A DNA stretch of 64,000 bases, from assembly GCF_001477055.1 (NCBI RefSeq), contig NZ_LDRK01000009.1, forward strand, positions 1-64,000, read 5' to 3'. Positions 1 through 8,203 of the stretch are shown here, one piece after another (position 1 is the stretch's first letter; the number at the start of each line of letters is the position of its first letter). The position numbers and the translations under genes are program-made. A model generated the notes under the pieces. The model did no database searches. It saw only the letters and a program-made list of their open reading frames with translations, and was not told the origin of the DNA. The stretch is from Leucobacter chromiiresistens. Lineage in GTDB: Bacteria > Actinomycetota > Actinomycetes > Actinomycetales > Microbacteriaceae.

Positions 1-57
1 GACCCGTCCGCGAACGGCCCCCCGATCACTGATCGGAGGGCCGTTCGCGGACGGGTC
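1..57. terminator. Very long hairpin at the 3' end of the SDR gene
   Basis: Positions 1-20 are the exact reverse complement of 38-57. Inside them CCGATCA (22-28) pairs with TGATCGG (30-36), leaving one C/A mismatch (21/37) and a central C29. The stop codon of the minus-strand SDR gene (56-58) lies in the outer stem. I read it as a bidirectional intrinsic terminator without a U-tract. It starts at the window edge and may extend further left. An operator or repeat-family member is the alternative. Confidence 0.7.
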
Positions 58-808
58 AGACGGCGGTGTAGCCGCCGTCGATCAGGTAGTAGGCGCCCGT
101 GACGAAGGAGGCGTCTTCCGAGAGCAGGAACCGCACCACCTTCGCAATCTCCTCGGGGCGGCCGAGGCGCCCGAGCGGATGCTTGGCGACCAGACCCTCC
201 TTCACCTCCGCGGGCGCTCCGGCGAGGAGCGGGGTGTCGATGTAGCCGGGGCCGACCGCGTTGATGCGCAGCCCGGCGGGGCCGTACTCCGCGGCGGCAT
301 TCTTGGTCAGGCCCACCACGGCGTGCTTCGTCGCGGTGTAGGCGGAGTTGCCGAGCGCCGCGACGGCGCCGTGAATCGAGGCCATGTTGACGATCGCGCC
401 CTCGGCGGCGCCCGATTCGAGAATGGCCGGGATCTGATAGCGCAGGCCGTAGGCGACGCCGCTCAGGTTGATGCCGACCACCGTGTTCCAGCCGTCGAGG
501 TCGAGCTCGCCGGTGGGGGCGGACGGGCCGCCGATGCCCGCGTTGTTGAACGCGTAGTTGAGCTTGCCGTACGTCTCGACGGCGAATTCGACGGCCTTGC
601 GGCTGTCGTCGGCCTGCGCGGTGTCGCCCTGGATCGCGACCGCCTCGCCGCCGGCCGACGTGATCTCATCGACGACGCGCTGCGCGGCCTCGAGCTTGAT
701 GTCGGTCACGACGACCTTGACGCCGTGCCCCGCGAGCTCTTTCGCGGTGGCCTCTCCGATGCCGGATCCGCCCCCCGTGACGATCGCAACCTTGTCTGCG
801 AATGCCAT
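56..808 (-). CDS. SDR-family NAD(P)-dependent oxidoreductase
   Basis: A 250-aa cytoplasmic short-chain dehydrogenase/reductase. The glycine-rich cofactor motif TGGGSGIG sits near residue 10, NNAG near residue 85, and the catalytic Ser and YxxxK (YTATK) near residues 140-158. The C-terminal FLLSEDASFVTGAYYLIDGGYT block is typical of the classical 250-residue family. I chose ATG 808 because GAGGAG lies 7 nt upstream and MAFADKVAIVTGG is the usual family start; an in-frame ATG 42 bases upstream has no such support. The gene is divergent from the N-formylglutamate amidohydrolase and ends in a large hairpin. A TAAGCT box (plus 893-898) could be its -10. Substrate unknown; sequence alone does not separate sugar, steroid or acyl substrates. 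Confidence 0.9.
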   Translation of the reverse strand: MAFADKVAIVTGGGSGIGEATAKELAGHGVKVVVTDIKLEAAQRVVDEITSAGGEAVAIQGDTAQADDSRKAVEFAVETYGKLNYAFNNAGIGGPSAPTGELDLDGWNTVVGINLSGVAYGLRYQIPAILESGAAEGAIVNMASIHGAVAALGNSAYTATKHAVVGLTKNAAAEYGPAGLRINAVGPGYIDTPLLAGAPAEVKEGLVAKHPLGRLGRPEEIAKVVRFLLSEDASFVTGAYYLIDGGYTAV

Positions 809-961
809 TCGTTGCTCCTCTACGTCCCGATCCACGGGCCGCCGGCGCATCGGGTGGCGCGACTGAGTTCGCCCGGATGAATCGCTGCACCCAGCTTAAA
901 CCCGTGGGCGCGATGCGGGGGTGGCCCCTCCCACCCACTGGGCAGCGCGCGCTCGCGGGGT

Positions 962-967
962 TACGCT
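962..967 (+). promoter_or_regulatory. TACGCT -10 box, probably leaderless start
   Basis: TACGCT ends 6 nt before ATG 974. Transcription would begin at or next to the start codon, and no Shine-Dalgarno sequence is present. The same geometry recurs before many genes in this window. Confidence 0.5.
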
Positions 968-973
968 GAACGC

Positions 974-2071
974 ATGGCGGCGACCGACCTCGACCTCATT
1001 CCCGCGGGAACCGTGTTCACGCCGGCGCAGATCGTGCACTACTCCGATCCCGATGCGCGCACCCTCGATGAGGCGATCGGGGAGGCCGATGTGCTGGTGA
1101 GCGCCCCGCACGCGGGTGCGGCGATCCCGGAGGAGGTCGCCGAGTTCCTCGCGCCGGAGCTCACGCGCCGGCTCCAGTACGACTTCAGCGACGTGTCGAC
1201 GGCCTCGGTGGTGCGGCGCTGGGCCGAGATCGATCCGCGCATCGTCGCCGTCGTGAACCCGCATCCGAGACTCGTGCGGGATCCGAACCGGCCGAAGCCC
1301 GCAGACCCCCGAGCCGATCTCGCGGCGGCGGTCGAGCGCGTCCGGGCGGCGGGGCCGTGGCAGCCGGTCGATCTCACGGGCGTCGACGCGATCCGCCCGG
1401 TCACCTTCTCGTTCTTCCCCATCCTGCGGATCCCCGATACGGAGGCCGGGGTGCAGCGACTGGTCGACACGTTCGCGGCGACCGCCGCGCAGGGGGTCGA
1501 CGTCTACGAGCGCACCCGCGACGAGCTCACCGACCGCTTCCTGGAGCGCGGGTTCGCGCACGGCGGATCGTTCACGCGACTGTCGTTCCACGACACCATG
1601 AACACGACGACGACGCGTGACGGGGCCGTGGCGGTGCCGCGCGACGAGCAGGATCGCCTCCCCTCGATCGTCGCACTGTCGAATCGGGGCGACCACCGCG
1701 GCGAGGCGCGCGATCCCGAGGATCCGCCGACGATGCCGCCGGAGAGGCTGCGGCGGCTCGCGGCGGCGCACCGCGCCGGTTTCGAGAGCGCGGACGCCGC
1801 TTCCGTCCTGCTCAATCAGCCGTATCTCGGCAGCCAGGAGATCCGCGCCGACGGGGCGAGGTTCCGCCGGCTGGCCGATGCCGCGACGGATGCCGGTCTG
1901 CGGCTCGGCGCCGTGCAGGCGGAGTTCCTCCGGGAGTTCCTGCTCGGAGCCGCCGCCGCTGAGGCGCTGCACGAGCCGGGAACCGGCTGGATCGTCGAGG
2001 ACGGGGCCCGCGTCGACGCCCTCGCCCATGCCTGCAAGCGCTCCTGGGATGCGTTCAGAGACGAGCGATAG
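974..2071 (+). CDS. N-formylglutamate amidohydrolase family protein
   Basis: A 365-aa protein with features of the N-formylglutamate amidohydrolase fold: VSAPHAG near residue 42, a central NPHPRLVRDPNRP segment equivalent to the family's (S)RLVxDxNR motif, and HGGSFTRLSFHDT. Family members are cytoplasmic zinc hydrolases that release formate or similar groups from N-acyl amino acids, in the last step of histidine degradation or in peptide clearance. No hut genes are adjacent, so the substrate here is open. ATG 974 follows TACGCT by 6 nt, consistent with a leaderless mRNA. It converges with the Dcu-type carrier over a 60-bp gap. Confidence 0.8.
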   Translation: MAATDLDLIPAGTVFTPAQIVHYSDPDARTLDEAIGEADVLVSAPHAGAAIPEEVAEFLAPELTRRLQYDFSDVSTASVVRRWAEIDPRIVAVVNPHPRLVRDPNRPKPADPRADLAAAVERVRAAGPWQPVDLTGVDAIRPVTFSFFPILRIPDTEAGVQRLVDTFAATAAQGVDVYERTRDELTDRFLERGFAHGGSFTRLSFHDTMNTTTTRDGAVAVPRDEQDRLPSIVALSNRGDHRGEARDPEDPPTMPPERLRRLAAAHRAGFESADAASVLLNQPYLGSQEIRADGARFRRLADAATDAGLRLGAVQAEFLREFLLGAAAAEALHEPGTGWIVEDGARVDALAHACKRSWDAFRDER

Positions 2072-2139
2072 CGGCAGGGCGAGCCGCAGCGGGCGGGCGA
2101 GTGCGCCCCGGCCCGCCGGATCGCGGCAGGGCTAGCCGC
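2071..2139. repeat. Paired 17-nt hairpins between convergent genes
   Basis: GCGGCAGGGCGAGCCGC (2071-2087) and GCGGCAGGGCTAGCCGC (2123-2139) are direct copies differing at one base. Each can fold with GCGGC/GCCGC arms. The first starts at the last base of the amidohydrolase stop codon, and the second contains the stop codon (2132-2134) of the carrier. They probably help terminate both convergent transcripts. Confidence 0.5.
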
Positions 2140-3475
2140 CCCACAGGGCTCCGAAGGCCGCTCCCGCTGCGATGGTCGTGGCCGCCAGCACGAGCGTCGG
2201 CACGAAGAAGGAGTGGTCGACGAGCTTCGTGCCCAGCTTCGTGCTGCCCGAGGTGTCGAAGTTCGCCGCCGCGATCTGCGAGCCGTTCGTGGGCAGCAGG
2301 TAGATCCCGGCGAAGGCGCCGGCCCACATGCCCGAGAGCAGCCCGAGCGGAATGCCGGCGGCGAGGCCGATCGGCACGATCGTGCGGGTCGCGGTCGATT
2401 GGCTGGTGGTGAGCACGCACACGAGGAAGATGCCGAGGGCGAACACCCATGGCGCCGCCGTCACCAGTCCGCCGACGCCGCCCGCGATGAGGTCGGTGTG
2501 GGCGCTGAGGAACGTGTCCGTGAGCCACGCGAGGCCGAACAGTGCGATCGCCGACACCATGCCGGCCTTGAACACCGTCATCGTCGGGATGTCCGCGACC
2601 TTGGGGCGCGAGATCAGCAGAATCAGGGTGCCCGCGACGAACATGACGATCTCGATGATCGGCGTCATCGCGATGGGATCGCCTGCGGCGTCGAGTGGTC
2701 GCAGGCCCTTGACGAGTCCGAAGACGACGATGGCCGCGACGCCGAGCAGGAAGACGGCGGCGGCGTTGCGGCCGGCGGTCGTCACGGTCACCGCGGCGCG
2801 CACCGCCTGAGCGTCGGCGTGGGGGTCTGCGAGGTCGCCCGCTGCGATTCTCGCCTGGATCTCGGGGTCATCGGCGATGTCCTTGCCGAGTCGATTCACC
2901 ACGATGCTCGACAGGACGATGCCCACGACGGCGGCGGGAATGGTGACCTTCAAGATGTCGATCAGCTCGAAGTTCCAGGGCGCGGTGTCGGTGAGCGTGA
3001 CCATCGCCGCCATCGCGGCGGAGACCGGGCTGCAGGCGAGCGCCACACCCGTCGCGACGACCGACAGCGACAGCGGCCGCGAGGGCCGGATCCCGTTGCG
3101 GTAGGCGAGATCCTGGATCACGGGGAGCAGCGGATAGAGGATGTTCGAGGTGCCCGCACCGACGGAGAACAGGAACGCGACGAGCGGCGCGACCAGTGTG
3201 ATCTGCCGCGGGCTCCGCTCGATCAGCTTCGCGGCGATCGAGACCATCCAGTCGATGCCCCCTGCCGCCTGCATCATGGATGATGCCAGCACCACGACGA
3301 GCACGATCAGCAGGGCGTCGACCGGCGGGCTTCCGGGAGCGAGTCTGAAGACGAAGACGAGGATCGCGACCCCCGTGCCGCCCCAGAGGCCGAGGCCGAC
3401 GCCGCTCGAACGGGTGCCCATCACGATGCAGCCGAGCACCACCAGCAGCTGAGAGACGAACAGCACGGTTTCCAT
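2132..3475 (-). CDS. Dcu-type anaerobic C4-dicarboxylate carrier
   Basis: A 447-aa membrane protein with about 10-12 hydrophobic segments, resembling the DcuA/DcuB family in length and in the opening pattern (short N-terminus, helix, then GVGLGLWGGTGVAILVF). Other supports are GAGTSNILYPLLPVI and CSPVSAAMAAMV. The family exchanges or takes up fumarate, malate, succinate and aspartate at the cytoplasmic membrane. ATG 3475 has AGGAG 5 nt upstream; an in-frame ATG 21 bases earlier is less likely. A TACGCT box (minus strand, plus coordinates 3517-3522) is a plausible -10. Nothing nearby gives the substrate, though aspartate/fumarate exchange would fit the aspartate-family synthesis downstream (inference). 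Confidence 0.85.
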   Translation of the reverse strand: METVLFVSQLLVVLGCIVMGTRSSGVGLGLWGGTGVAILVFVFRLAPGSPPVDALLIVLVVVLASSMMQAAGGIDWMVSIAAKLIERSPRQITLVAPLVAFLFSVGAGTSNILYPLLPVIQDLAYRNGIRPSRPLSLSVVATGVALACSPVSAAMAAMVTLTDTAPWNFELIDILKVTIPAAVVGIVLSSIVVNRLGKDIADDPEIQARIAAGDLADPHADAQAVRAAVTVTTAGRNAAAVFLLGVAAIVVFGLVKGLRPLDAAGDPIAMTPIIEIVMFVAGTLILLISRPKVADIPTMTVFKAGMVSAIALFGLAWLTDTFLSAHTDLIAGGVGGLVTAAPWVFALGIFLVCVLTTSQSTATRTIVPIGLAAGIPLGLLSGMWAGAFAGIYLLPTNGSQIAAANFDTSGSTKLGTKLVDHSFFVPTLVLAATTIAAGAAFGALWGG

Positions 3476-3547
3476 CGCGGCTCCTGCCCGGTGCACCCCC
3501 GCGCACCCCTAGGGTCAGCGTACTGAGCACCGGCCGGCTCCGGAAGG

Positions 3548-3634
3548 CTCGGCATCGGGTTCGGGCACCACCCCCATCTGACGCATCCGGAGGAGGCCGT
3601 CCGGCTCATCGCCGATGTCGTCGCAGCGACGTGA
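3548..3634 (+). pseudogene. C-terminal remnant of an alpha/beta-hydrolase
   Basis: An open stretch of 28 codons ending in TGA reads L-G-I-G-F-G-H-H-P-H-L-T-H-P-E-E-A-V-R-L, then IADVVAAT. This resembles the last helix and catalytic-His region of alpha/beta-hydrolases (GxGHxPHLxxPEEVxRLI). A stop codon lies shortly upstream in frame and there is no start, so it is a leftover 3' end. It occupies part of the gap 3476-3697, which holds no other gene apart from the carrier's promoter. Confidence 0.5.
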
Positions 3635-3697
3635 GGCGCCCGGCGCGGGGCGCCGCGCTCCCGCACGCCGGGCGTCGGTCGGCGCTCGCGCGCCGCG

Positions 3698-4024
3698 CTA
3701 CCGCACGCCGGGGTTCTCGCGCAGATACTTCACGGCGTCCTGCTCGCTGATCGCCGTCAACCCGCGCGAGGTGTGCGAGATCGCATTCAGCGCGACGACC
3801 CAGGCCTTGCTGATCTTCGGCTCGCGGCTCCCCGAGAAGTGGAACGCGATCGGCGAGTGCGGGGAGATCCACACCGACATCTCGTTGTCGGCGAGGCACT
3901 GCGGGTGCCAGGTCAGGAAGAAGCACTCCATCTTCATCAGTTTGCGCTCGATGACGACCTGCAGATGCGCGAGCAGTCGATCCTCGAACTCGTACGTGGT
4001 ACCGCCGTACACCAGGTGTCCCAT
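3698..4024 (-). CDS. Small Microbacteriaceae-type protein (DUF7882-like)
   Basis: A 108-aa protein with no membrane segment or signal peptide. MGHLVYGGTTYEFEDRLLAH, the central WISPHSPIAFHFSGSREPKI block and the NAISHTSRGL block resemble a small family common in Microbacteriaceae. That family is often auto-labelled ATP-dependent DNA ligase, although no ligase KxDG motif is present. ATG 4024 has a purine run (AAAGGA) about 11 nt upstream; an in-frame ATG at 4078 is inside the region preceded by the tRNA terminator and seems less likely. It lies just downstream of tRNA-Arg on the same strand. Function unknown. Confidence 0.65.
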   Translation of the reverse strand: MGHLVYGGTTYEFEDRLLAHLQVVIERKLMKMECFFLTWHPQCLADNEMSVWISPHSPIAFHFSGSREPKISKAWVVALNAISHTSRGLTAISEQDAVKYLRENPGVR

Positions 4025-4083
4025 CGGGTGTCCAGTCCTTTCGTTCCGACCACCCACCCACTCGCGAGCGTATCGCATGAACG

Positions 4084-4117
4084 AGAAAAGGCTCCCACCG
4101 CCGAAGCGGTGGAAGCC
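4084..4117 (-). terminator. Intrinsic terminator of tRNA-Arg
   Basis: On the minus strand a 12-bp stem (one U-G wobble) with a TTCG loop is followed by TTTTCTC. Stem arms are 4090-4101 and 4106-4117. This is a classical Rho-independent terminator 10 nt after the tRNA. Confidence 0.88.
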
Positions 4118-4127
4118 AGTGCTGCAG

Positions 4128-4200
4128 TGCCCCCGGAGGGAATCGAACCCCCGACCTACGGTACCGGAAACCGGCGCTCTATCCCCTGAGCTACGGAGGC
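4128..4200 (-). tRNA. tRNA-Arg (anticodon CCG)
   Basis: The minus strand folds into a full cloverleaf: acceptor GCCTCCG/CGGGGGC, D arm GCTC/GAGC with AGGGGATA in the loop, anticodon loop TTCCGGT, and T arm GGGGG-TTCGATT-CCCTC. The discriminator is A and CCA is not encoded. Anticodon CCG reads CGG arginine codons. It is transcribed away from argS, the gene for its own synthetase, and has its own terminator. Confidence 0.95.
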
Positions 4201-4219
4201 GAGCATGTGCAACCCCACC

Positions 4220-4225
4220 AGACTA
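4220..4225 (-). promoter_or_regulatory. TAGTCT -10 box for tRNA-Arg
   Basis: On the minus strand TAGTCT lies about 20 nt before the mature tRNA 5' end, giving a short 5' leader. No good -35 is visible. Confidence 0.4.
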
Positions 4226-4283
4226 GCGCAATTCTCGAGGCGCTCCGCACCCCGGCGGTGCGCGGGGCGCGTCGGCGCGCCGG

Positions 4284-4289
4284 TAGAAT
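4284..4289 (+). promoter_or_regulatory. TAGAAT -10 box for argS
   Basis: TAGAAT ends 8 nt before GTG 4298, so the transcript would begin at the start codon. No Shine-Dalgarno sequence lies upstream. It stands back to back with the tRNA-Arg promoter 58 bp away. Confidence 0.55.
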
Positions 4290-4297
4290 CGATCCTC

Positions 4298-5968
4298 GTG
4301 ACGCCACAAGAACTCTCTCAAGCTCTCGCCGCCATTCTCGCCGACCTCGTCGCGGCTCGCGGATCCGACATCGAGGTCACCGAGCAGGACACGCAGGTGG
4401 AGCGACCGAAGAATCGCGATCACGGGGACTGGGCGTCGAACGCGGCCATGAAGTTCGCGAAGCGCGTCGGGGCGAACCCGCGCGAGCTCGCCGAGGAGAT
4501 CGTCGCGCGCGCGCTGCAGATCGACGGCATCGCGCACGCCGAGGTCGCCGGGCCGGGGTTCATCAACTTGACGCTCGACGCCGCGAGCGCCGGGGAGACG
4601 GCGCGGCGCGTGGTCGAGCAGGGGGAGCGCTACGGGCGCTCCGACGTGCTCGCGGGTCAGAGCATCAACCTGGAGTTCGTCTCGGCGAACCCCACCGGGC
4701 CATTGCACATGGGGCACACCCGCTGGGCGGCGCTCGGCGATTCGACGGCTCGCGTGCTGCGCGCCGCCGGGGCGCAGGTCACGAGCGAGTACTACATCAA
4801 CGACGCCGGCTCGCAGATGAACAAGTTCGGGCGATCCGTGCTCGCCGCGGTGCTCGGGGAGGATGCTCCGGAGGACGCTTACCCGGGCGAGTACATCCAG
4901 GAGCTCGGGCGCAAGGTGCGCGAGCAGCTCCCGTACATCGTGGAGCTCGCCGCGAGCGACCGTGCGCAGGCCCTCGAGGAGGTGCAGGAGGCGGCTTACC
5001 AGACGCAGCTCGCCGAGATCAAGGATTCGCTCGAGCGCTTCAACGTCCACTTCGACGTGTACTTCTCCGAGCGCTCACTGCACGAGGCGGGGCCCGACGG
5101 ATCGCCGAGCCCGATCTCCTCGGCCATCGACCGCCTGCGCGAGCAGGGGTACGTGTTCGAGGAGGACGACGCGATCTGGGTGCGCACCACCGCCTTCGGC
5201 GACGACAAGGATCGCGTCTTCACCCGCGGCAACGGCGTCTACACCTACTTCGCCGCGGATGCGGCCTACTACCTCTCGAAGATGGATCGCGGCTTCGGCG
5301 AGAAGATCTACCTGCTGGGTGCCGACCACCACGGCTACATCGGGCGCCTGACCGCCATCGCAGGCGCTGCGGGCGACAACATCGAGACCGACATCTCGGT
5401 GCTCATCGGTCAGCTCGTGAACCTCAACGGGGCGCGCCTCTCGAAGCGCGCGGGCAACATCATCGAGCTCGACGATCTGCTCGAGTGGCTCGGATCGGAC
5501 GCCCTCCGCTACTGGCTCGCGCGGTACCCGGCCGATTCGCCGCTGTCGCTCGACGGCGAGAAGGTGCGCAGCCGCACGAACGACAACCCGGTGTTCTACG
5601 TGCAGTACGCGCACGCGCGCACGTGCGCGGTGGATCGGAACGCCGAGGCGGCGGGCATCGACCGTAGCGCCTTCGCACCCGAGCTGCTGACGCACGCGAC
5701 CGAGACGGAGCTGCTCGGCAAGCTGCAGCAGTACCCGGGTATCGTCGCCGGCGCCGCGGAGCTGCGCGAGCCGCACCGCATCGCCCGCTTCCTCGAGGAG
5801 CTCGCGGGGGCCTACCACCGGTGGTACGACAACTGTCGCGTGATTCCGCTGGGCGAGGAGCCCGTCGCAGACCTGCACCGCACCCGCCTGTGGCTGAACG
5901 ACGCCGCGGGCCAGGTGCTGCGGAACGGGCTCGATCTGCTGGGCGTCTCCGCGCCCGAGCGGCTGTGA
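4298..5968 (+). CDS. argS: Arginyl-tRNA synthetase
   Basis: A 556-aa class I synthetase that charges tRNA-Arg. The N-terminal Add-1 domain covers about residues 1-110 (KNRDHGDWASNAAMKFAK). The ATP-site motif is HMGHTRWAALGDS (HxGH equivalent), and LLGADHHGYI follows. The C-terminal anticodon-binding domain begins near residue 430 (NPVFYVQYAHARTC), and ends in DLLGVSAPERL as usual. GTG 4298 gives the standard family N-terminus; the longer reading frame from 4205 would add an unlikely Arg-rich tail across the divergent promoter. It is followed after 16 bp by a DUF2993 protein. Confidence 0.97.
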   Translation: MTPQELSQALAAILADLVAARGSDIEVTEQDTQVERPKNRDHGDWASNAAMKFAKRVGANPRELAEEIVARALQIDGIAHAEVAGPGFINLTLDAASAGETARRVVEQGERYGRSDVLAGQSINLEFVSANPTGPLHMGHTRWAALGDSTARVLRAAGAQVTSEYYINDAGSQMNKFGRSVLAAVLGEDAPEDAYPGEYIQELGRKVREQLPYIVELAASDRAQALEEVQEAAYQTQLAEIKDSLERFNVHFDVYFSERSLHEAGPDGSPSPISSAIDRLREQGYVFEEDDAIWVRTTAFGDDKDRVFTRGNGVYTYFAADAAYYLSKMDRGFGEKIYLLGADHHGYIGRLTAIAGAAGDNIETDISVLIGQLVNLNGARLSKRAGNIIELDDLLEWLGSDALRYWLARYPADSPLSLDGEKVRSRTNDNPVFYVQYAHARTCAVDRNAEAAGIDRSAFAPELLTHATETELLGKLQQYPGIVAGAAELREPHRIARFLEELAGAYHRWYDNCRVIPLGEEPVADLHRTRLWLNDAAGQVLRNGLDLLGVSAPERL

Positions 5969-5984
5969 CGGCGCGGGTCGGCTG

Positions 5985-6752
5985 ATGCGTGCGCAGCGCG
6001 ACGGATCGCGGTGGTGGACGAAGCTGATCATCGTCGTGGTGGTCGTCGGCCTGCTGGCGGGAGCCGCCGAGCTCGCGCTCCGGCTCATCATTCCGGGGGT
6101 CGTCGCAGGCGCGGTGCGCTCGCAGCTCGACCTGACCGACGATCATCCCGTCGACGTGGCGCTCGGCGGCTCTGCGCTGCTCAACGCCTTCCGCGGCGGC
6201 GTCGGCGACGTGCGGGTCGACGTGCCCGACGCGCCGCTCGTCGAGGGCGTGCAGGCGGATGCGTCGCTGCGCGCCGACCTGGTGCCGTTCACTCCGACGT
6301 CGGGCGAGATCTCCGACGGGTCCGTCGAGCTCCGCCTGGATCGGGAGCAGCTCGGTCCGGTGATCGAGACGGTGACGCAGGGCGTCGCCCAGTCCGGAGA
6401 GGTGCGCGACGGCGAGCTCGTGGTCGGCCGGGCCCTGGAGGCGTTCGGTCAGCAGGTCGACGTCTCGGCGCGTCTCGGCGTGCAGGCGGTCGACGGGGCG
6501 GTCGAGATCACCCCGTTGGGGCTGCAGGCCGCCGGCTTCGATTTCTCGGCCGAGCAGCTCGCGCAGGCCACCGGGACGCTGCTCGATCCCATTCTGCAGC
6601 CGCAGACCGTGTGCATCGCAGATCAGCTGCCGGTGGGGGTCACGCTCACCGACATCGTGCTCTCGAGCACAGGATCGGTGACCGTGCGCGCAGACCTCGC
6701 GCCCGGAATCCTCTCCGACCCCGAGCAGCAGCAGCCGGGCGTCTGCGGCTGA
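5985..6752 (+). CDS. DUF2993/LmeA-like membrane-anchored lipid-binding protein
   Basis: A 255-aa protein with a short basic N-terminus, one hydrophobic segment (about residues 12-35) and a long beta-rich extracellular part. The segment pattern (VRSQLDL, VDVALGGSALLNAFRGG, PLGLQAAGFDFSAEQL) matches the DUF2993/LmeA family, which binds phospholipids in the envelope and in mycobacteria affects lipomannan elongation. The terminal VCG leaves a Cys that, with Cys near residue 212, could form a disulfide. No clear RBS precedes ATG 5985; translation may depend on argS, which ends 16 bp upstream. Its stop is 1 nt from the stop of the convergent PucR gene. Confidence 0.7.
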   Translation: MRAQRDGSRWWTKLIIVVVVVGLLAGAAELALRLIIPGVVAGAVRSQLDLTDDHPVDVALGGSALLNAFRGGVGDVRVDVPDAPLVEGVQADASLRADLVPFTPTSGEISDGSVELRLDREQLGPVIETVTQGVAQSGEVRDGELVVGRALEAFGQQVDVSARLGVQAVDGAVEITPLGLQAAGFDFSAEQLAQATGTLLDPILQPQTVCIADQLPVGVTLTDIVLSSTGSVTVRADLAPGILSDPEQQQPGVCG

Positions 6753-6753
6753 T

Positions 6754-8187
6754 TCAGAGGCCGATCGCGCGCAGCGCCAGCCACGCGGCGGAGCGGTCGT
6801 CGGCGCGTGCGAGGTCCAGCCCGGTGAGAGCCTCGGCGCGGCGGATGCGCGAGACGAGCGTCTGGCGATGGATGCCGAGCCTCTCCGCACTCGCGCGGTG
6901 CGCCCCGTTCTCGGCGAGGAACACGTGCAGGGTGCGCGCGAGATCGTCGTGCCGCCCCCGGGTCTCCGCGAGCGGCTCGAGCAGGGCGGTCAGCCGCGAG
7001 CCCGTGGCGGTGTCGAGCGCCGAGAGCACGAGCTGCACGGAGGGCAGTTCGCCGTAGCGCGCGGTCGGCCTGCCGTCGTCGAGGGCGGCGTCGAGCGCCT
7101 GGTGGGCCTGCGCCGCGGTGCGGCCGAGCGACTGAGCGGGGGCGGGGTCGCCGACCCCGATGTGCACGCGGAGCCCGGCGACGGGCGCGAACGATGCGAC
7201 GCGCTCGATCAGGTCGGGGGCGAGTTCGTCGCGCACGAACCCGCGGATGTGTCCGTGATCCGCTGCGAAGACGTGCTCCGCGCCGAGTTCGTCGAACCAG
7301 CGTCGGAGCAAACGTTCGAGGTCGATGGTGCGGGTGCGGGAGCCCAGCTCGAAGGCGGTGAGCGTGCGCTCGTGCACGCCCCAGCGGTGCAGCAGCGCCT
7401 CCGCGCGCGGCCCGCCGTCGACGAGGATGTCGATGAGCGCTCCGCGCCCCAGGTGCTCCGTCAGAGACGGGTCGTGACTGCGCAGCAGCAGGTCGAAGAG
7501 CGCCGCGGCCAGCGATGAGAGGTCTCGGGCGTGGCTGGTGCGGCTCGATCGTGTGGCGATCACGAGCGATCCGGCGAGATCCTGCTCCGAGCCCACGCGG
7601 TGCAGCTGCAGCCCGTCGTGGCGCACGCGCACGGGTCGCCCGAGTGCGAATGCGGCTGCGTCCGAGACGTGCAGCCGGCCGGCTCCGGCGCTCGCGATGA
7701 CCTGTCCGTGCGCGTCGAGCAGCACCGCCCATCCGTCGATGCGGCGCGCGAGTTCCGCGATCACAGCGGTGACCCCGCCGCGTCGCGCGACCTGCGTCAG
7801 GACGTTCATGCCCGCGGTGACGAGTCGGTCGGCTGCGGCTCGGTCGTCGGCGATGAGCGCGCGGAGGGCGGCGTGCAGTGCGGGTCCGGCCAGGGCGGCG
7901 CCGAGGATCGCCGTCATGCCGTGCGCGGCGAGGCGTGCCCGCAGTGCGGCGTCGTCGTCGGGGGAGACGAAGACCGCTCCGAGGAGCGCGCCGCCCGGCG
8001 TCGGCTGCGCGAGGGCGTCGAGCAGCCGCTCGGGCGCTCCGGTCACGAGGGTGGCGTACTCGGGGTTGCCGATCACGACGTACTCCTCGAGTGCCGCGAC
8101 GCCGTCGACGGGGGTGCGCTCGGGGAGTCGGGCGGCGACGCAGGTGCCGCCGACGGCGCGAGCCACGGCGGAGAGATCGAGGGCCAC
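6754..8187 (-). CDS. PucR/CdaR-family transcriptional regulator
   Basis: A 477-aa regulator. The N-terminal half resembles a PucR-type sensor domain, the middle a degenerate GGDEF-like (CdaR) region, and the last 70 residues carry the HTH_30 helix-turn-helix (LHVFLAENGAHRASAERLGI followed by HRQTLVSRIRRAE). GTG 8187 was chosen because TACACT lies 6 nt upstream and VALDLSAVARAVGG is a natural start; the open frame continues further upstream only as antisense of the dehydrogenase gene. It is divergent from an alcohol dehydrogenase and amino-acid permease, which it probably controls. An inverted repeat in the intergenic region is the candidate operator. Confidence 0.85.
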   Translation of the reverse strand: MALDLSAVARAVGGTCVAARLPERTPVDGVAALEEYVVIGNPEYATLVTGAPERLLDALAQPTPGGALLGAVFVSPDDDAALRARLAAHGMTAILGAALAGPALHAALRALIADDRAAADRLVTAGMNVLTQVARRGGVTAVIAELARRIDGWAVLLDAHGQVIASAGAGRLHVSDAAAFALGRPVRVRHDGLQLHRVGSEQDLAGSLVIATRSSRTSHARDLSSLAAALFDLLLRSHDPSLTEHLGRGALIDILVDGGPRAEALLHRWGVHERTLTAFELGSRTRTIDLERLLRRWFDELGAEHVFAADHGHIRGFVRDELAPDLIERVASFAPVAGLRVHIGVGDPAPAQSLGRTAAQAHQALDAALDDGRPTARYGELPSVQLVLSALDTATGSRLTALLEPLAETRGRHDDLARTLHVFLAENGAHRASAERLGIHRQTLVSRIRRAEALTGLDLARADDRSAAWLALRAIGL

Positions 8188-8203
8188 CGTCGAAGTGTAC
8201 CAA

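Noticed and set aside
3698-4024. ATP-dependent DNA ligase
   Set aside because: No KxDG nucleotidyl-transfer motif and only 108 residues; the resemblance is to a small protein family that often carries this label by mistake.
4205-4297. Longer argS start at the first ATG
   Set aside because: It would add an unrelated Arg-rich segment over the divergent promoter; GTG 4298 gives the family N-terminus.
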